A stretch of DNA of 64,000 nt from an uncultured Flavobacteriales bacterium (GCA_937872175.1 CALMPI010000017.1:283177-347176), one strand, 5' to 3'. Shown: positions 36,555-46,251, counted from the first letter of the stretch. Program-made: numbers and translations. Notes: generated by a model from the letters alone, not told the origin.

Positions 36555-37774
36555 AGGAAGCGGCGGCTCAGCGCACGCAGCGGCAGCCAGGTGGTCAACA
36601 GTCCGATCACGGACACGGCACCGATCACGAGCAGCAGGTCGCCGGGCAGCACCTGCACCGGATAGCTGTCCACCACCGAGCCGCTGAGGGTGAGCAGCCC
36701 GAACCGTTGCTGGGCCCAGCAGAGCCCCAACCCCAGTGCAAGTCCCGCCACGGCACCGACGCCCACGATCAGCAGGCCTTCGATCAGGAACACGCGCCGC
36801 ACAAGCCGGTCATCCGCGCCCAGGGCCATCAGGGTGCGCATGTCGCCCTGCTTGTCGATCATCATCATCGTCAGCGAGGCGATGATGTTGAAGGCGCCGA
36901 TGAGGCCGATGAAGCTCAGCACCACGAAGGTGAACCACTTCTCGCTGGCGTTGGTGCTGTACATCAGCGCGTTCTTCTGGTGGCGGGTGCGCACGGCGTA
37001 GCGGTCGCCCAGCATGTGGCGGAGCGCCTCGGCCGCGCGGTCGGCGTCCGCCCCATCGGGCAGCTGCAGTTCCACCGCGCTGGCCTCCCGTTCGTAGTGG
37101 AGCAGGGTGGCGCCCAGGTCGAGGGGAAGCAGCACGTAGCGGGTGTCGAACTCCATGTTGATGCTGAAGGTGCCGCTCACCGCCACGTCCGCCTGTTCGA
37201 AGGCCCGCCGCTGGTAGGTGCTCAGCTTGCGGCCGCGCACCGGAGCGCTGATGCGCAGCGGCGTCAGGATGCCGTCGTCCAGCGGCACGCCGAGGTCCAT
37301 CTTCAGGCCGAGCCCCAGCAGGGCCGAGGGCCCCTGCACCCCTTCAAGCGCGGGCTCGCCGCTGAACAGGTGCTGTTCCATGCCGCTCATGGCCAGGTAC
37401 TGGGGTTCCACCGCCTTCAGGGTGGCCACGGCCTGCTGCCCGTTGCACTGCAGGAGCACGTTCTCTTCGATCACCCAGCTGGCCCGTTCGGCCCCGGCGG
37501 CCGTGCGCAGCGCCTCCACGTCCAGGCTGTCGCGCCACAGCGTCTTGCCGCGGGCCGGCGTGATGGTGAGGTCCTGGTCGAAGGGGCTGTAGATGGAATC
37601 CACCAGCTGGTTGATGCCGTTCAGGGTGCTGAGCACCACCACCATGGCCCCGGTGACCACCGCCACCACCACGATGCTGATCCACGTGATCAGGTTGATC
37701 GCGTTGGTGCGCCGCCCGGCCGCCTTGCGGGAGGCCAGCAGGTAGCGCCGGGCGAAGAGGAGGGGCAGGTTCAC
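36530..37774 (-). CDS. FtsX-like ABC permease (LolC/LolE type)
   Basis: A 414-residue inner-membrane protein. It has one N-terminal helix (ISIVVVAVVTGAMVVVLS, about 30-48), a large periplasmic MacB-type domain, and three C-terminal helices including FVVLSFIGLIGAFNIIASLTMMMIDKQ and LLIVGVGAVAGLALGLGL. The arrangement matches LolC/LolE, which release lipoproteins from the inner membrane with a separate ATPase. The start is set at GTG 37774 (NLPLLFARRYLLASRK), the family N-terminus; an in-frame ATG at 37843 lies inside the divergent gene's leader and coding start. The matching LolD ATPase is not in this window. Confidence 0.88.
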   Translation of the reverse strand: MNLPLLFARRYLLASRKAAGRRTNAINLITWISIVVVAVVTGAMVVVLSTLNGINQLVDSIYSPFDQDLTITPARGKTLWRDSLDVEALRTAAGAERASWVIEENVLLQCNGQQAVATLKAVEPQYLAMSGMEQHLFSGEPALEGVQGPSALLGLGLKMDLGVPLDDGILTPLRISAPVRGRKLSTYQRRAFEQADVAVSGTFSINMEFDTRYVLLPLDLGATLLHYEREASAVELQLPDGADADRAAEALRHMLGDRYAVRTRHQKNALMYSTNASEKWFTFVVLSFIGLIGAFNIIASLTMMMIDKQGDMRTLMALGADDRLVRRVFLIEGLLIVGVGAVAGLALGLGLCWAQQRFGLLTLSGSVVDSYPVQVLPGDLLLVIGAVSVIGLLTTWLPLRALSRRFLYATAARA

Positions 37775-37826
37775 GGCGTGAAGATCGTTCGCCGCATAAC
37801 TTCGAAGGGCGCAGCTCCCCAAGGTC

Positions 37827-38522
37827 ATGAAACCCATCCTCATCTGCCTGGCCCTGCTCCCGGCGGCGGTGCTCGGTCAGTGGCAGCTTTCCGTGTTCGG
37901 TGGGGCGGGTCTTGGTCGACTGCCCACCGATCTCATGCCGGCTACCGGTCGCGGCGAGACTCAGAAGATCTTCTTCGGCACTAGTTGGTCGGCCGGTCTC
38001 CAGGTTCGCCACGTCCTAAGTGGGCCGCTGCATTTCGCGACGGGCATCCATTGGACCTGCATCAGCGGTCGGGATGAGTATTGGATCGGCGAGTTCATGC
38101 CCAATTCGGCGGAGCGTCGGTTGGGCTATGTGTCGCTGCCCATGCTGGTGGAGGTTGATGCATGGCGCCTACAGCTTGGCGCGGGCTTTCAATGCGGTTA
38201 TCTGGCCGCGCAGAAGGGCCGCTTCATCCGCGACCTCATGTTCGTGCCTGGCTCCACCACGGTGACAGAGACCCGGGAACTCGGCTTGCGCGCCTTCGAC
38301 ATCGGGCTCGCAGCCAGGCTCACGACAACGATCGCTGAACGGTGGAACGTCGGCATTCGCTTTTTCCGAGGGCTTGCCGACATCAAGGACCATACGGACG
38401 GACAGCTCTCACCACTGTGGACACAGCAACTGATCGCGGTGGTGGCCTACCGCATCCTGCCGAAGGGGAGGAGGTCCAAGCAGGGGTCGCCTTCCATTCC
38501 GGAACCTGATCCGGCGGACTGA
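37827..38522 (+). CDS. Small outer-membrane beta-barrel-like protein
   Basis: A 231-residue exported protein with signal peptide MKPILICLALLPAAVLGQ. The mature part has alternating-residue amphipathic strands with many glycines and aromatics (LSVFGGAGLGRLP, GLQVRHVLSGPLHFATGIHWT, RLQLGAGFQCGYLA, WNVGIRFFRGLADI, IAVVAYRILP), as in PorT/OmpW-like 8-stranded barrels. Its C-terminal tail is Pro/Ser-rich and hydrophilic. Function unknown. Divergent from the LolC-like gene; a TAACTTCG box lies at 37797-37804. Confidence 0.8.
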   Translation: MKPILICLALLPAAVLGQWQLSVFGGAGLGRLPTDLMPATGRGETQKIFFGTSWSAGLQVRHVLSGPLHFATGIHWTCISGRDEYWIGEFMPNSAERRLGYVSLPMLVEVDAWRLQLGAGFQCGYLAAQKGRFIRDLMFVPGSTTVTETRELGLRAFDIGLAARLTTTIAERWNVGIRFFRGLADIKDHTDGQLSPLWTQQLIAVVAYRILPKGRRSKQGSPSIPEPDPAD

Positions 38523-38531
38523 AGGCCTACT

Positions 38532-39341
38532 TCACCTCCACGCCCTCACGATCAACCCCGTGCCGGTGGGGTGATCCATGGACACATCCACCCAATTGAG
38601 CACGTAGGCGACGGGGTAGGTGATGAGGTAGTACACGGGAAGGATGAGGAAGAAGAGCTTGCTGGTGTTGAGCATCAGCAGCGGCCACTTCATGCTGAGG
38701 TGCCAGCTGATCTTGCCCGGGATGCCGTAGCTGTATCGCGCTTCCACCTTGGTGAAGCCGTTGCGCAGACACTTCGCCTTCAGGTCGTCGATGTTGTAGC
38801 CGTCGCGCACGTGCTCCTCGATGAAGGAGCCCTCGCCCTCATCGTGCACATCACTGCCGCCCTGGTCGCTCGGCGTGCTGATGATGAGCATGCCGCCGGG
38901 CTTCAGCGAGCCGCTGTAGCAGCGCAGCGCCGCTTCATCCTCCAGGATGTGCTCCATCACGTCCACGCACACCACCAGGTCAAAGCGATCGGGCAGCTGG
39001 AACCGCGTCACGTCGCCCACCTGGAAGCTCACTTGCGGGCGGCCGATGGCCTGGAAGAAACCGTTGCAGTCCGCCACCTGCTCCTCCTTGACATCGATGG
39101 CGGTGATGCGCGCTTGGGGCAGCCGCCCGCTGAGCCAGTAGCTGTACTGGCCATAGCCCGCACCGGCGTCGTAGATGTGGAGGGACTTGTCGCGCTTGTC
39201 CCGGGCCCAGGCCTTGAGCTCCTTGTGCACGTGCCAGGCGCGCAGCAGCAGCAGGTCCAGCAGGCCGTAGAACAGCTTGCGCAGGAAGGGCGAGCGGTTG
39301 AAGACGGCACCGAGCTGGCGCTTGACGGGGTCGTATTGCAT
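38532..39341 (-). CDS. Class I SAM-dependent methyltransferase
   Basis: A 269-residue methyltransferase. Motif I is IYDAGAGYGQYSYWLS (about 55-70), then ITAIDVKEEQ (SAM ribose), VSFQVGDVTRF, FDLVVCVDVMEHILED and SLKPGGMLIISTPS, the standard class I order. The C-terminal part has a hydrophobic stretch (FFLILPVYYLITYPVAYVL, about 230-250) that may anchor it to the membrane, which is unusual for a soluble methyltransferase. Substrate unknown; lipid or isoprenoid quinone chemistry is possible. The ATG at 39341 follows a CACTTTCG box (39355-39362). Confidence 0.85.
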   Translation of the reverse strand: MQYDPVKRQLGAVFNRSPFLRKLFYGLLDLLLLRAWHVHKELKAWARDKRDKSLHIYDAGAGYGQYSYWLSGRLPQARITAIDVKEEQVADCNGFFQAIGRPQVSFQVGDVTRFQLPDRFDLVVCVDVMEHILEDEAALRCYSGSLKPGGMLIISTPSDQGGSDVHDEGEGSFIEEHVRDGYNIDDLKAKCLRNGFTKVEARYSYGIPGKISWHLSMKWPLLMLNTSKLFFLILPVYYLITYPVAYVLNWVDVSMDHPTGTGLIVRAWR

Positions 39342-39433
39342 CGATCGATCGGGTCGAAAGTGTCAATGGACAGGGATCAGGCCGTTGGGCATCTTTCTTC
39401 TGTTGGCACTTGATCCTTGTCCCTTGTGACTTG

Positions 39434-39772
39434 TCACTTCTTCAGGAGCATGTCGATCTCCTCCGCCCGGTCGAGGGAGTCGTCGATGTAGAAGAGCAGT
39501 TCGGGCACCACACGCATCTGCTTGCCGATGCGTCGGCCCAGGAGCCCCCGCAGGTGGTGGGCCTCGTCGCGGATGCGGTCGAGGGCGGCCTGCTTGTCCT
39601 TCACGGGGAAGAGGCTTATGTAGGCCTTGGCCACGCCCAGGTCGGGGCTCACGCGCACGGCGCTGACGGTGATGAGGCTGCCGGGCAGCAGGCGCCGGCC
39701 CTCGGTCTGGAACACCCCGGCGAGCTCCTCCTGCAGCAGGCTGTTCACCTTGTTCTGTCGGATGCTGTCCAT
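39434..39772 (-). CDS. rbfA: 30S ribosome-binding factor RbfA
   Basis: A 112-residue RbfA, a KH-fold assembly factor that matures the 16S 5' end. MDSIRQNKVNSLLQEELAGVFQ, LLPGSLITVSAVRVSPDLGVAKAYISLFP and LGRRIGKQMRVVPELLFYIDDSLDRAEEIDMLL are the family blocks. Length is normal. The promoter region is shared with the divergent ABC exporter (TATCTTCG at 39779-39786). rimP, nusA and infB, which often neighbour rbfA, lie about 2 kb away. Confidence 0.96.
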   Translation of the reverse strand: MDSIRQNKVNSLLQEELAGVFQTEGRRLLPGSLITVSAVRVSPDLGVAKAYISLFPVKDKQAALDRIRDEAHHLRGLLGRRIGKQMRVVPELLFYIDDSLDRAEEIDMLLKK

Positions 39773-39778
39773 CGGCGG

Positions 39779-39786
39779 CGAAGATA
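39779..39786 (-). promoter_or_regulatory. -7-like box TATCTTCG for rbfA
   Basis: TATCTTCG lies six bases upstream of the rbfA ATG, so the mRNA would be nearly leaderless. Confidence 0.5.
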
Positions 39787-39810
39787 CCGGGCCGCCGCGG
39801 CGTGGGCGGC

Positions 39811-39818
39811 TACCTTTG
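39811..39818 (+). promoter_or_regulatory. -7 box TACCTTTG for the ABC exporter
   Basis: A perfect TAnnTTTG box, 31 bases before the ATG at 39850, divergent from the rbfA box. Confidence 0.55.
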
Positions 39819-39849
39819 GCCCCGCCCTGTGGAAGCGGGGATCCACGGC

Positions 39850-41679
39850 ATGCGCAACTTCTTCCGGATCCTGCGCTACGCGCGGCCCTACAGGGGCTAC
39901 GCGGTGCTCAACGTGGTGTTCAACCTGGCGAGCACCGTGTTCCACCTGGGCTCGCTGCTGGTCTTCATCCCCTTCCTCAACCTGCTCTTCGGCCAGGCGC
40001 CGCCGCCCACCACCCGGCCCGTGGTGGACCTCAGCCTGGAGGGCCTCAAGCGGCTGCCGGAGCTCTTCAACTGGCGGATGGCGGCCTACATCCAGGAGCA
40101 CGGCCAGATGGGCGGGCTGGTCTTCATCTGTGTGGTGGTGGCCCTGTGCTTCCTGCTGAAGAACCTCTTCCGGTACTTCGCCCTGTGGGCCATCGGCATC
40201 CTGCGCAACCGGGCGGTCCGCGACCTGCGCAACACGGTGTACGACAAGATCCTGGACCTGCCCATGCGCTTCCACACCGGCGAGCGCAAGGGGAACACCA
40301 TCGCCCGCATCACCAACGATGTGCAGGAGGTGGAGTTCAGCATCATGAACTACATCGAGATGGTGTTCCGGGAGCCCATCACCATCGTGCTCTCCCTGGC
40401 GCTCATGATCGGCATCTCGTGGAAGCTCACGCTCATCGCCGTGCTGTTGCTGCCGCTGAGCGGGCTGTTGATCGGCCGCATCGGCAAGAGCCTGCGCAAG
40501 GAGGGCCTGCGCGCCCAACAGAAGGCCGCCGACCTGTTGAGCACCGTGGAGGAGACCCTCACGGGCATGCGGGTGGTGAAGGCCTTCAACGGCGAGGAGC
40601 AGATGCGGCGGCGGTTCCGGCGAGAGAACGAGATGCTCAACAAGCTGAACGTGTTCACGCTGCGGCGGCGCGACATGGCCTCGCCGTTGAGCGAATTCCT
40701 CGGTGCGCTGGTGATGGTGACGCTGGTGTACCTGGGCGGCAGCCTCGTGATCGGGCAGGACCCCAGCCTGAGCGGCGGCGCCTTCATCGGCTACATCATC
40801 CTGTTCAGCCAGTTACTGGCGCCGGCCAAGAGCTTCACCACGGGCTACTACTGGATCCGCAAAGGGGGGGCCAGTGCCGAACGCATCTTCGAACTGCTGG
40901 CGGTGGAGAACAGTGTGAAGGAACGCCCGGATGCCGGACCCATCGCCGCCTTCACAGACCGCGTGGTGTTCGAGGGCGTGCAGTTCGCCTACGACGAGCG
41001 GCCGGTGCTGCGCACCGTGGACCTGGTGCTGCCCAAGGGCCGCAGCGTGGCCCTGGTGGGCACCAGCGGGGGGGGCAAGAGCACGCTCGCCGGTCTGCTG
41101 CCGCGGTTCTACGACGTCACCGGTGGTCGCGTGCTGATCGACGGCCACGATGTGCGTGATCTGAAGCTCAAGGACCTGCGGGCCCTGATGGGCATCGTCA
41201 CCCAGGACAGCATCCTGTTCAACGACACGGTGGCCAACAACATCGCCTTCGGGCAGCCCGGTGTGGCCGCTGCGGACATCGAGCGGGCGGCGCGGATCGC
41301 GAACGCCCACGACTTCATCCTGCGGTTGGAGAACGGGTATCAGACCGGCATCGGCGACATGGGCAATCGCCTCAGCGGCGGGCAGAAGCAGCGCCTGGCC
41401 ATCGCCCGGGCGGTGCTGAAGAACCCGCCGATCCTGATCCTGGACGAGGCCACCAGCGCGCTGGACACCGAGAGCGAACGGCTGGTGCAGGACGCGCTCT
41501 TCCGGATGATGGAGGGGCGCACCAGCCTGGTGATCGCGCATCGATTGAGCACCATCCAGCACTGCGACGAGATCTGCGTGGTGGTGGACGGCGCCATCGT
41601 GGAGCGGGGCACGCACGCCGTGCTGCATGCCGCGGGGGGGCACTACCGCCGGTTGTGCGACATGCAGGCCTTCGACTGA
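39850..41679 (+). CDS. ABC exporter, MsbA-like
   Basis: A 609-residue half-transporter: six membrane helices (residues about 1-330) fused to an ATPase. Walker A GTSGGGKST (about 403), Q-loop GIVTQDSILFN, signature LSGGQKQRLAIARAV (about 508) and Walker B ILILDEATSALD (about 527) are intact; the H-loop is IAHRLST. It matches MsbA/HlyB-type exporters; MsbA flips lipid A-core, and kdsB and GT9 lie in the same window, but these exporters vary in substrate. The ATG at 39850 (MRNFFRILRYARPYRG) is preferred over an upstream GTG. Confidence 0.9.
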   Translation: MRNFFRILRYARPYRGYAVLNVVFNLASTVFHLGSLLVFIPFLNLLFGQAPPPTTRPVVDLSLEGLKRLPELFNWRMAAYIQEHGQMGGLVFICVVVALCFLLKNLFRYFALWAIGILRNRAVRDLRNTVYDKILDLPMRFHTGERKGNTIARITNDVQEVEFSIMNYIEMVFREPITIVLSLALMIGISWKLTLIAVLLLPLSGLLIGRIGKSLRKEGLRAQQKAADLLSTVEETLTGMRVVKAFNGEEQMRRRFRRENEMLNKLNVFTLRRRDMASPLSEFLGALVMVTLVYLGGSLVIGQDPSLSGGAFIGYIILFSQLLAPAKSFTTGYYWIRKGGASAERIFELLAVENSVKERPDAGPIAAFTDRVVFEGVQFAYDERPVLRTVDLVLPKGRSVALVGTSGGGKSTLAGLLPRFYDVTGGRVLIDGHDVRDLKLKDLRALMGIVTQDSILFNDTVANNIAFGQPGVAAADIERAARIANAHDFILRLENGYQTGIGDMGNRLSGGQKQRLAIARAVLKNPPILILDEATSALDTESERLVQDALFRMMEGRTSLVIAHRLSTIQHCDEICVVVDGAIVERGTHAVLHAAGGHYRRLCDMQAFD

Positions 41680-41685
41680 CCCCGC

Positions 41686-41715
41686 TTGGCCGTTCGGCCC
41701 TGTTGCGTACATTTG
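41686..41715 (+). promoter_or_regulatory. Promoter TTG-N19-TACATTTG for rimP-nusA-infB
   Basis: TTG at 41686-41688, a 19-base spacer and a perfect TACATTTG at 41708-41715. It begins seven bases after the ABC exporter stop. Confidence 0.75.
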
Positions 41716-41740
41716 CACCGTCAGTCGGTTGAGCGAGGAA

Positions 41741-41762
41741 GAGGGGACCGCCCCTCTTTTTT
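41741..41762 (+). terminator. Short intrinsic terminator/attenuator in the rimP leader
   Basis: GAGGGG pairs with CCCCTC around ACCG and is followed by six T. It lies about 25 bases downstream of the promoter box and 22 bases before the rimP ATG, so it is in the rimP leader. It could be the terminator of the ABC exporter, an attenuator for the operon, or both. Confidence 0.8.
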
Positions 41763-41783
41763 GTTCCCCGGCGGTCAGGCACG

Positions 41784-42248
41784 ATGATCACCGAAGGCCA
41801 CATGCGGGAATTGGTGGAGCGCCATCTGGCGGGCACCGGTCATTTCCTGGTGGACGTGGAGGTGCGCCCCGGCGACAAGGTGGTGGTGGAGGTGGACGAC
41901 CCCCAGGCCATCACCCTGGAGCAATTGGTGGCGCTGAACCGCGCCCTGCGCGCCGACCTGGACGCCCAGGGGCACGACCTGGAGCTTCAGGTGGGCAGCC
42001 CCGGCATGGGCCGACCCTTCAAGGTGCCCGCCCAGTACGCCAAGCACACCGGCCGCCTGGTGGTGGTGAAGCTCGCCGACGGCCGGGCCCTCGAGGGGCG
42101 GCTGGAGTCGGTGGAGTCCTCCCGCCTGCACCTGCGGCCGCTGCTTCCGAGCAAGGTGAAGGGCCGGCCTGACAAGCTGGACGACGACGTGCTTGCACTG
42201 CCTTTCGCCGACATCCGATCCACACAAGCCAGCCTAAAGTTCAAATGA
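41784..42248 (+). CDS. rimP: Ribosome maturation factor RimP
   Basis: A 154-residue RimP, needed for 30S subunit maturation. FLVDVEVRPGDKVVVEVDDPQAITLEQLVALNRAL and HDLELQVGSPGMGRPFK are the N-terminal domain signatures, followed by the Sm-like C-terminal domain (GRLVVVKLADGRALEGRLESV, LPFADIRSTQASLKFK). First gene of the conserved rimP-nusA-infB operon; the nusA ATG follows seven bases after the stop. The preceding leader has a promoter and an intrinsic terminator. Confidence 0.96.
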   Translation: MITEGHMRELVERHLAGTGHFLVDVEVRPGDKVVVEVDDPQAITLEQLVALNRALRADLDAQGHDLELQVGSPGMGRPFKVPAQYAKHTGRLVVVKLADGRALEGRLESVESSRLHLRPLLPSKVKGRPDKLDDDVLALPFADIRSTQASLKFK

Positions 42249-42255
42249 CCGTGCC

Positions 42256-43494
42256 ATGAGCACCGTGAACCTCATCGAATCCTTCGGGGAATTCAAGGAC
42301 ATCAAGAACATCGACCGGGTGACCATGATGGGCATCCTGGAGGACGTGTTCAGGGGTGTGGTGAAGAAACGTTTCGGCGAGGAGGCCAACGTGGACATCA
42401 TCATCAACCCCGACAAGGGCGACCTGGAGATCTGGCTCAACCGCGTGATCGTGGAGGACGGCATGAGCGAGGACGACAACCTGGAGATCGAGCTCAGCGA
42501 GGCCCGCAAGATCGAGCCCGACTTCGAGGTGGGCGAGGAGGTGAGCCAGGAGGTGAAGATCGCCGACTTCGGCCGCCGCAACATCCTCAGCCTGAAGCAG
42601 AACCTGCAGAGCCGCATCCTCGAGCTCGAGAAGGACCACCTGTACAACAAGTACAAGGAGCGGGTGGGCGAGATCATGACCGGCGAGGTGTACCAGGTGT
42701 GGAAGCGCGAGACGCTCATCCTGGACGATGAGGGCAACGAGCTCATCCTGCCCAAGGACCAGCAGATCAAGAGCGATTTCTTCAAGAAGGGCGACAGCGT
42801 GCGGGCGGTGGTGTGGAAGGTGGAGATGCGCAACAACACGCCGGTGGTGATCCTGAGCCGCACCGCACCGGAATTCCTGGCCAAGCTGTTCGAGCAGGAG
42901 GTGCCCGAGGTGGCCGACGGCCTCATCACCATCAAACGCATCGTGCGCGAGCCGGGCGAACGGGCCAAGGTGGCCGTGGAGAGCTACGACGACCGCATCG
43001 ATCCGGTGGGCGCCTGCGTGGGCATGAAGGGAAGCCGCATCCACGGCATCGTGCGTGAGCTCCGCAACGAGAACATCGACGTGATCAACTTCACCAGCAA
43101 CGAGCAACTGCTGATCCAGCGGGCGCTGAGCCCGGCCAAGATCGGCAACATCAAGCTCGACGTGGAGCACAAGCGCGCCGAAGTGTACATGAAGCCCGAT
43201 CAGGTGGCCCTCGCCATCGGCAAGGGCGGCCACAACATCAAGCTCGCCAGCCGCCTCACCGGTTACGAGATCGATGTGTACCGGGAGACCGATGAGGTGA
43301 CCGACGACGTGGACCTGGAGGAGTTCGCCGACGAGATCGAGCACTGGATCATCGACGAACTGAAGACCATCGGTTGCGACACGGCGCGCAGTGTGCTGGA
43401 CATCCCGGTGGATGAGCTGGTGAAGCGCACCGACCTGGAGGAGGAAACGATCAATGAAGTGGTGCGGATCCTGAAGGCCGAGCTGGAGAGCTGA
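42256..43494 (+). CDS. nusA: Transcription termination/antitermination factor NusA
   Basis: A 412-residue NusA that binds RNA polymerase and nascent RNA. The N-terminal RNAP-binding domain (about 1-125) is followed by an S1 domain (about 133-207, GEIMTGEVYQVWKRETLILDDEGNELILP) and two KH domains (REPGERAKVAVESYD, GACVGMKGSRI; ALAIGKGGHNIKLASRLTGYEIDVY). It lacks the C-terminal acidic repeats of proteobacterial NusA, as is usual in Bacteroidota. The protein ends with an acidic helix region and a short helix-hairpin-helix. Confidence 0.97.
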   Translation: MSTVNLIESFGEFKDIKNIDRVTMMGILEDVFRGVVKKRFGEEANVDIIINPDKGDLEIWLNRVIVEDGMSEDDNLEIELSEARKIEPDFEVGEEVSQEVKIADFGRRNILSLKQNLQSRILELEKDHLYNKYKERVGEIMTGEVYQVWKRETLILDDEGNELILPKDQQIKSDFFKKGDSVRAVVWKVEMRNNTPVVILSRTAPEFLAKLFEQEVPEVADGLITIKRIVREPGERAKVAVESYDDRIDPVGACVGMKGSRIHGIVRELRNENIDVINFTSNEQLLIQRALSPAKIGNIKLDVEHKRAEVYMKPDQVALAIGKGGHNIKLASRLTGYEIDVYRETDEVTDDVDLEEFADEIEHWIIDELKTIGCDTARSVLDIPVDELVKRTDLEEETINEVVRILKAELES

Positions 43495-43538
43495 GCCGGG
43501 GACCGCACGGAGAACGGCGAACGGACAACGCGAACTGA

Positions 43539-46199
43539 ATGAGCGAAGCAGCTGAAAAAGGTGTGCGGTTGAGCAAGGTGGCCCGCGAGTTCAACCTCGG
43601 GCTCCACACCGTGGTGGAGTTCCTGGAGAAGAAGGGCCACAAGGTGGAGAGCAACCCCAACACCAAGATCGCCGGGGATCTCTACGACCTGCTGTTGGCC
43701 GAGTTCGGTACGGACAAGGCCATCAAGGAGCAGAGCAAGGCCACCGTGCAACTGCGTCAGGAGCGGGAGACGATCAGTCTCGTTCCCGAGAAGGCGGCCG
43801 CCCGACCGGCGGTGGAGGAGCCGGCGCCCGCCCCAACGCCCGCGGCCGCTGAACCCGCCGCCGCACCGGAGGTGAAGCCCGCCGCCGAGACCATCAAGGC
43901 CCGGGTGGAGAAGCCATCCGTGAAGGTCCTGGACAAGATCGACCTGTCCCCGCGCAAGAAGGCGCCGGCCGCCCCGCCCGAGGCACCTACGGCCCCGGAG
44001 GCGCCGGCCGCAGCGACGCCCGCGCCCAGCGCTCCGGCGACACCGCCCCCGCCGGCCGCCCCCGCCGAACCGGAGCTCATCCGCGCGCGGGCCGAGAAGC
44101 TCACCGGCCCCAAGACCGTGGGCAAGATCGAGCTGCCGGTGGAGAAGGAACGCAAGCCGGCCGACCGCGGCGACCAGGGTGGCGAACGCGGGCGCCGCAA
44201 GCGCATCGTGAAACCCGGTCCGGTGAACGTGGACAGGGCCGTGCAGCAGGAGCAGCGCGATGCCGCCAGCCGCCCTGGCGGCCGTCCCGGTGAGCTCGAC
44301 GAGAACGCCGTGAAGAAGAAGGTGAGCGAGACCCTCGCGCGCCTCACCGGCGGCAAGAGCAAGGGCGCGAAGATCCGCCGCGATAAGCGCGCCGAGCGCT
44401 TCCAACGCTTCGAGGAGGAGCAGGCCGCCCGCGAGCTGGCCGGCAAGACCCTCAAGGTCACCGAGTTCGTCACCGCCAGCGAACTGGCCTCCATGATGGG
44501 CGTGCCCGTCACCGACATCATCAAGGCCTGCTTCAGCCTGGGCCTCATGGTGAGCATCAACCAGCGCCTTGACGCGGAGACGCTGTCGGTGATCGCCGAC
44601 GAGTACGGCTTCAAGGTGGAGTTCGTGGGCGCCGAGGTGCAGGAGAACATCCCCATGGAGGCCGACGATGAGCGCCGCATGGTGCCACGTCCGCCCATCG
44701 TCACCGTGATGGGCCACGTGGACCACGGCAAGACCTCCCTGCTGGACTACGTGCGCAATGCCAACGTGGTGGCCGGTGAGGCCGGGGGCATCACCCAGCA
44801 CATCGGGGCCTACAGTGTGCAGCTCAAGAACGGCAAGCACATCACCTTCCTGGACACCCCGGGCCACGAGGCGTTCACGGCCATGCGCGCCCGCGGTGCC
44901 CAGGTGACGGACATCGCGATCATCGTGATCTCGGCGGACGACAGCGTGATGCCGCAGACACGGGAGGCCATCAACCACGCGCAGGCCGCCGGCGTGCCGA
45001 TGGTCTTCGCCCTCAACAAGATCGACAAGGAAGGGGCCAACCCCGACAAGATCCGCGAGGAGCTCAGCCAGATGAACATCCTGGTGGAGGAGTGGGGCGG
45101 CAAGTTCCAGAGCCAGGAGATCAGCGCCAAGAAGGGCATCGGCATCGAGAACCTGCTGGACAAGGTGCTGCTGGAGGCCGAGATGCTGGACCTGAAGGCC
45201 GACCCCGCCAAACGCGCCATGGGCGTGGTGATCGAGAGCACCCTGGAACAGGGCCGCGGCTATGTCACCACCATCCTTGTGGAGGGCGGCACCCTGCGGA
45301 AAGGCGATGTGCTGCTGGCCGGCCAGTTCAGCGGGCGCGTGCGCAACATGTTCAACGAACGCGGGCTGGCCGTCAACGATGCGGGCCCCTCCACCCCGGT
45401 CTCCATCCTGGGCCTGGACGGCGCGCCCAATGCGGGCGATCATTTCTATGTGCTGGAGGATGAGCGCGAGGCCCGCCAGATCGCCACGCGGCGACAGCAG
45501 CTGCAGCGTGAACAGGGCATCCGCACGCACAAGCACATCACGCTGGACGAGATCGGCCGCCGCCTCGCCATCGGCGACTTCAAGGAGCTCAACATCATCG
45601 TGAAGGGCGATGTGGACGGCTCGGTGGAGGCGCTCACCGACTCGCTGCTCAAGCTCAGCACCGAGAAGATCAAGGTGAACGTGATCCACAAGGCCGTGGG
45701 CCCCATCGCCGAGAGCGATGTGCTGCTGGCCACCGCCTCGGACGCCATCATCATCGGCTTCCAGGTGCGGCCCACCCCCGGCGCACGCAAGCTGGCCGAG
45801 ACAGAGGAGATCGACATCCGCATGTACTCCATCATCTACGACGCCATCGAGGAGATCAAGCAGGCCATGGAGGGCATGCTGGCGCCCAAGGAGGTGGAGA
45901 AGGTGGTGGGCACCGCCGAGGTCCGCGAGACCTTCAAGATCAGCAAGGTGGGTACGGTGGCCGGCTGCTTCGTGCTCGACGGCAAGCTCAAGCGCACCAA
46001 CAAGGTGCGCGTGATCCGCGATGGCATCGTGGTGTACACCGGCGACCTGGGCAGCCTGAAGCGCTTCAAGGACGACGTGAAGGAGGTGACCCACGGTTAC
46101 GAGTGCGGCCTCAACGTGGAGAAGTTCAACGACATCAAGGTGGGCGACCACATCGAGGCCTTCGAACTGGTGGAGGTGAAACAGACGCTGAACGACTGA
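43539..46199 (+). CDS. infB: Translation initiation factor IF-2
   Basis: An 886-residue GTPase that delivers fMet-tRNA to the 30S subunit. The N-terminal IF2N motif ([25 protein letters not shown]) is followed by an Ala/Pro-rich, charged linker (about 70-300). The G domain starts near 384: [10 protein letters not shown] (G1), DTPGHEAF (G3), NKIDKEG (G4). Domains II-IV end with [32 protein letters not shown]. Start ATG at 43539 ([19 protein letters not shown]). Last gene of the operon, closed by a 15-bp hairpin at 46219-46251. Confidence 0.97.
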   Translation: MSEAAEKGVRLSKVAREFNLGLHTVVEFLEKKGHKVESNPNTKIAGDLYDLLLAEFGTDKAIKEQSKATVQLRQERETISLVPEKAAARPAVEEPAPAPTPAAAEPAAAPEVKPAAETIKARVEKPSVKVLDKIDLSPRKKAPAAPPEAPTAPEAPAAATPAPSAPATPPPPAAPAEPELIRARAEKLTGPKTVGKIELPVEKERKPADRGDQGGERGRRKRIVKPGPVNVDRAVQQEQRDAASRPGGRPGELDENAVKKKVSETLARLTGGKSKGAKIRRDKRAERFQRFEEEQAARELAGKTLKVTEFVTASELASMMGVPVTDIIKACFSLGLMVSINQRLDAETLSVIADEYGFKVEFVGAEVQENIPMEADDERRMVPRPPIVTVMGHVDHGKTSLLDYVRNANVVAGEAGGITQHIGAYSVQLKNGKHITFLDTPGHEAFTAMRARGAQVTDIAIIVISADDSVMPQTREAINHAQAAGVPMVFALNKIDKEGANPDKIREELSQMNILVEEWGGKFQSQEISAKKGIGIENLLDKVLLEAEMLDLKADPAKRAMGVVIESTLEQGRGYVTTILVEGGTLRKGDVLLAGQFSGRVRNMFNERGLAVNDAGPSTPVSILGLDGAPNAGDHFYVLEDEREARQIATRRQQLQREQGIRTHKHITLDEIGRRLAIGDFKELNIIVKGDVDGSVEALTDSLLKLSTEKIKVNVIHKAVGPIAESDVLLATASDAIIIGFQVRPTPGARKLAETEEIDIRMYSIIYDAIEEIKQAMEGMLAPKEVEKVVGTAEVRETFKISKVGTVAGCFVLDGKLKRTNKVRVIRDGIVVYTGDLGSLKRFKDDVKEVTHGYECGLNVEKFNDIKVGDHIEAFELVEVKQTLND

Positions 46200-46218
46200 C
46201 CGGTGCACCGCACCGATG

Positions 46219-46251
46219 GCCGCGGGGCCGCCCATTGGGCGGCCCCGCGGC
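46219..46251 (+). terminator. Very stable hairpin after infB
   Basis: A 15-bp perfect stem (left arm 46219-46233, right arm 46237-46251), almost all G/C, around a 3-base ATT loop. No T-tract. It probably ends the rimP-nusA-infB transcript or protects its 3' end. Confidence 0.75.

Noticed and set aside
36555..37984. Plus-strand frame opposite the LolC-like permease
   Set aside because: Antisense of a clear membrane-protein gene; composition rich in Gly, His, Gln and Val.
43263..46235. Minus-strand frame of 990 codons opposite infB and nusA
   Set aside because: Pure antisense frame of two firmly identified genes.
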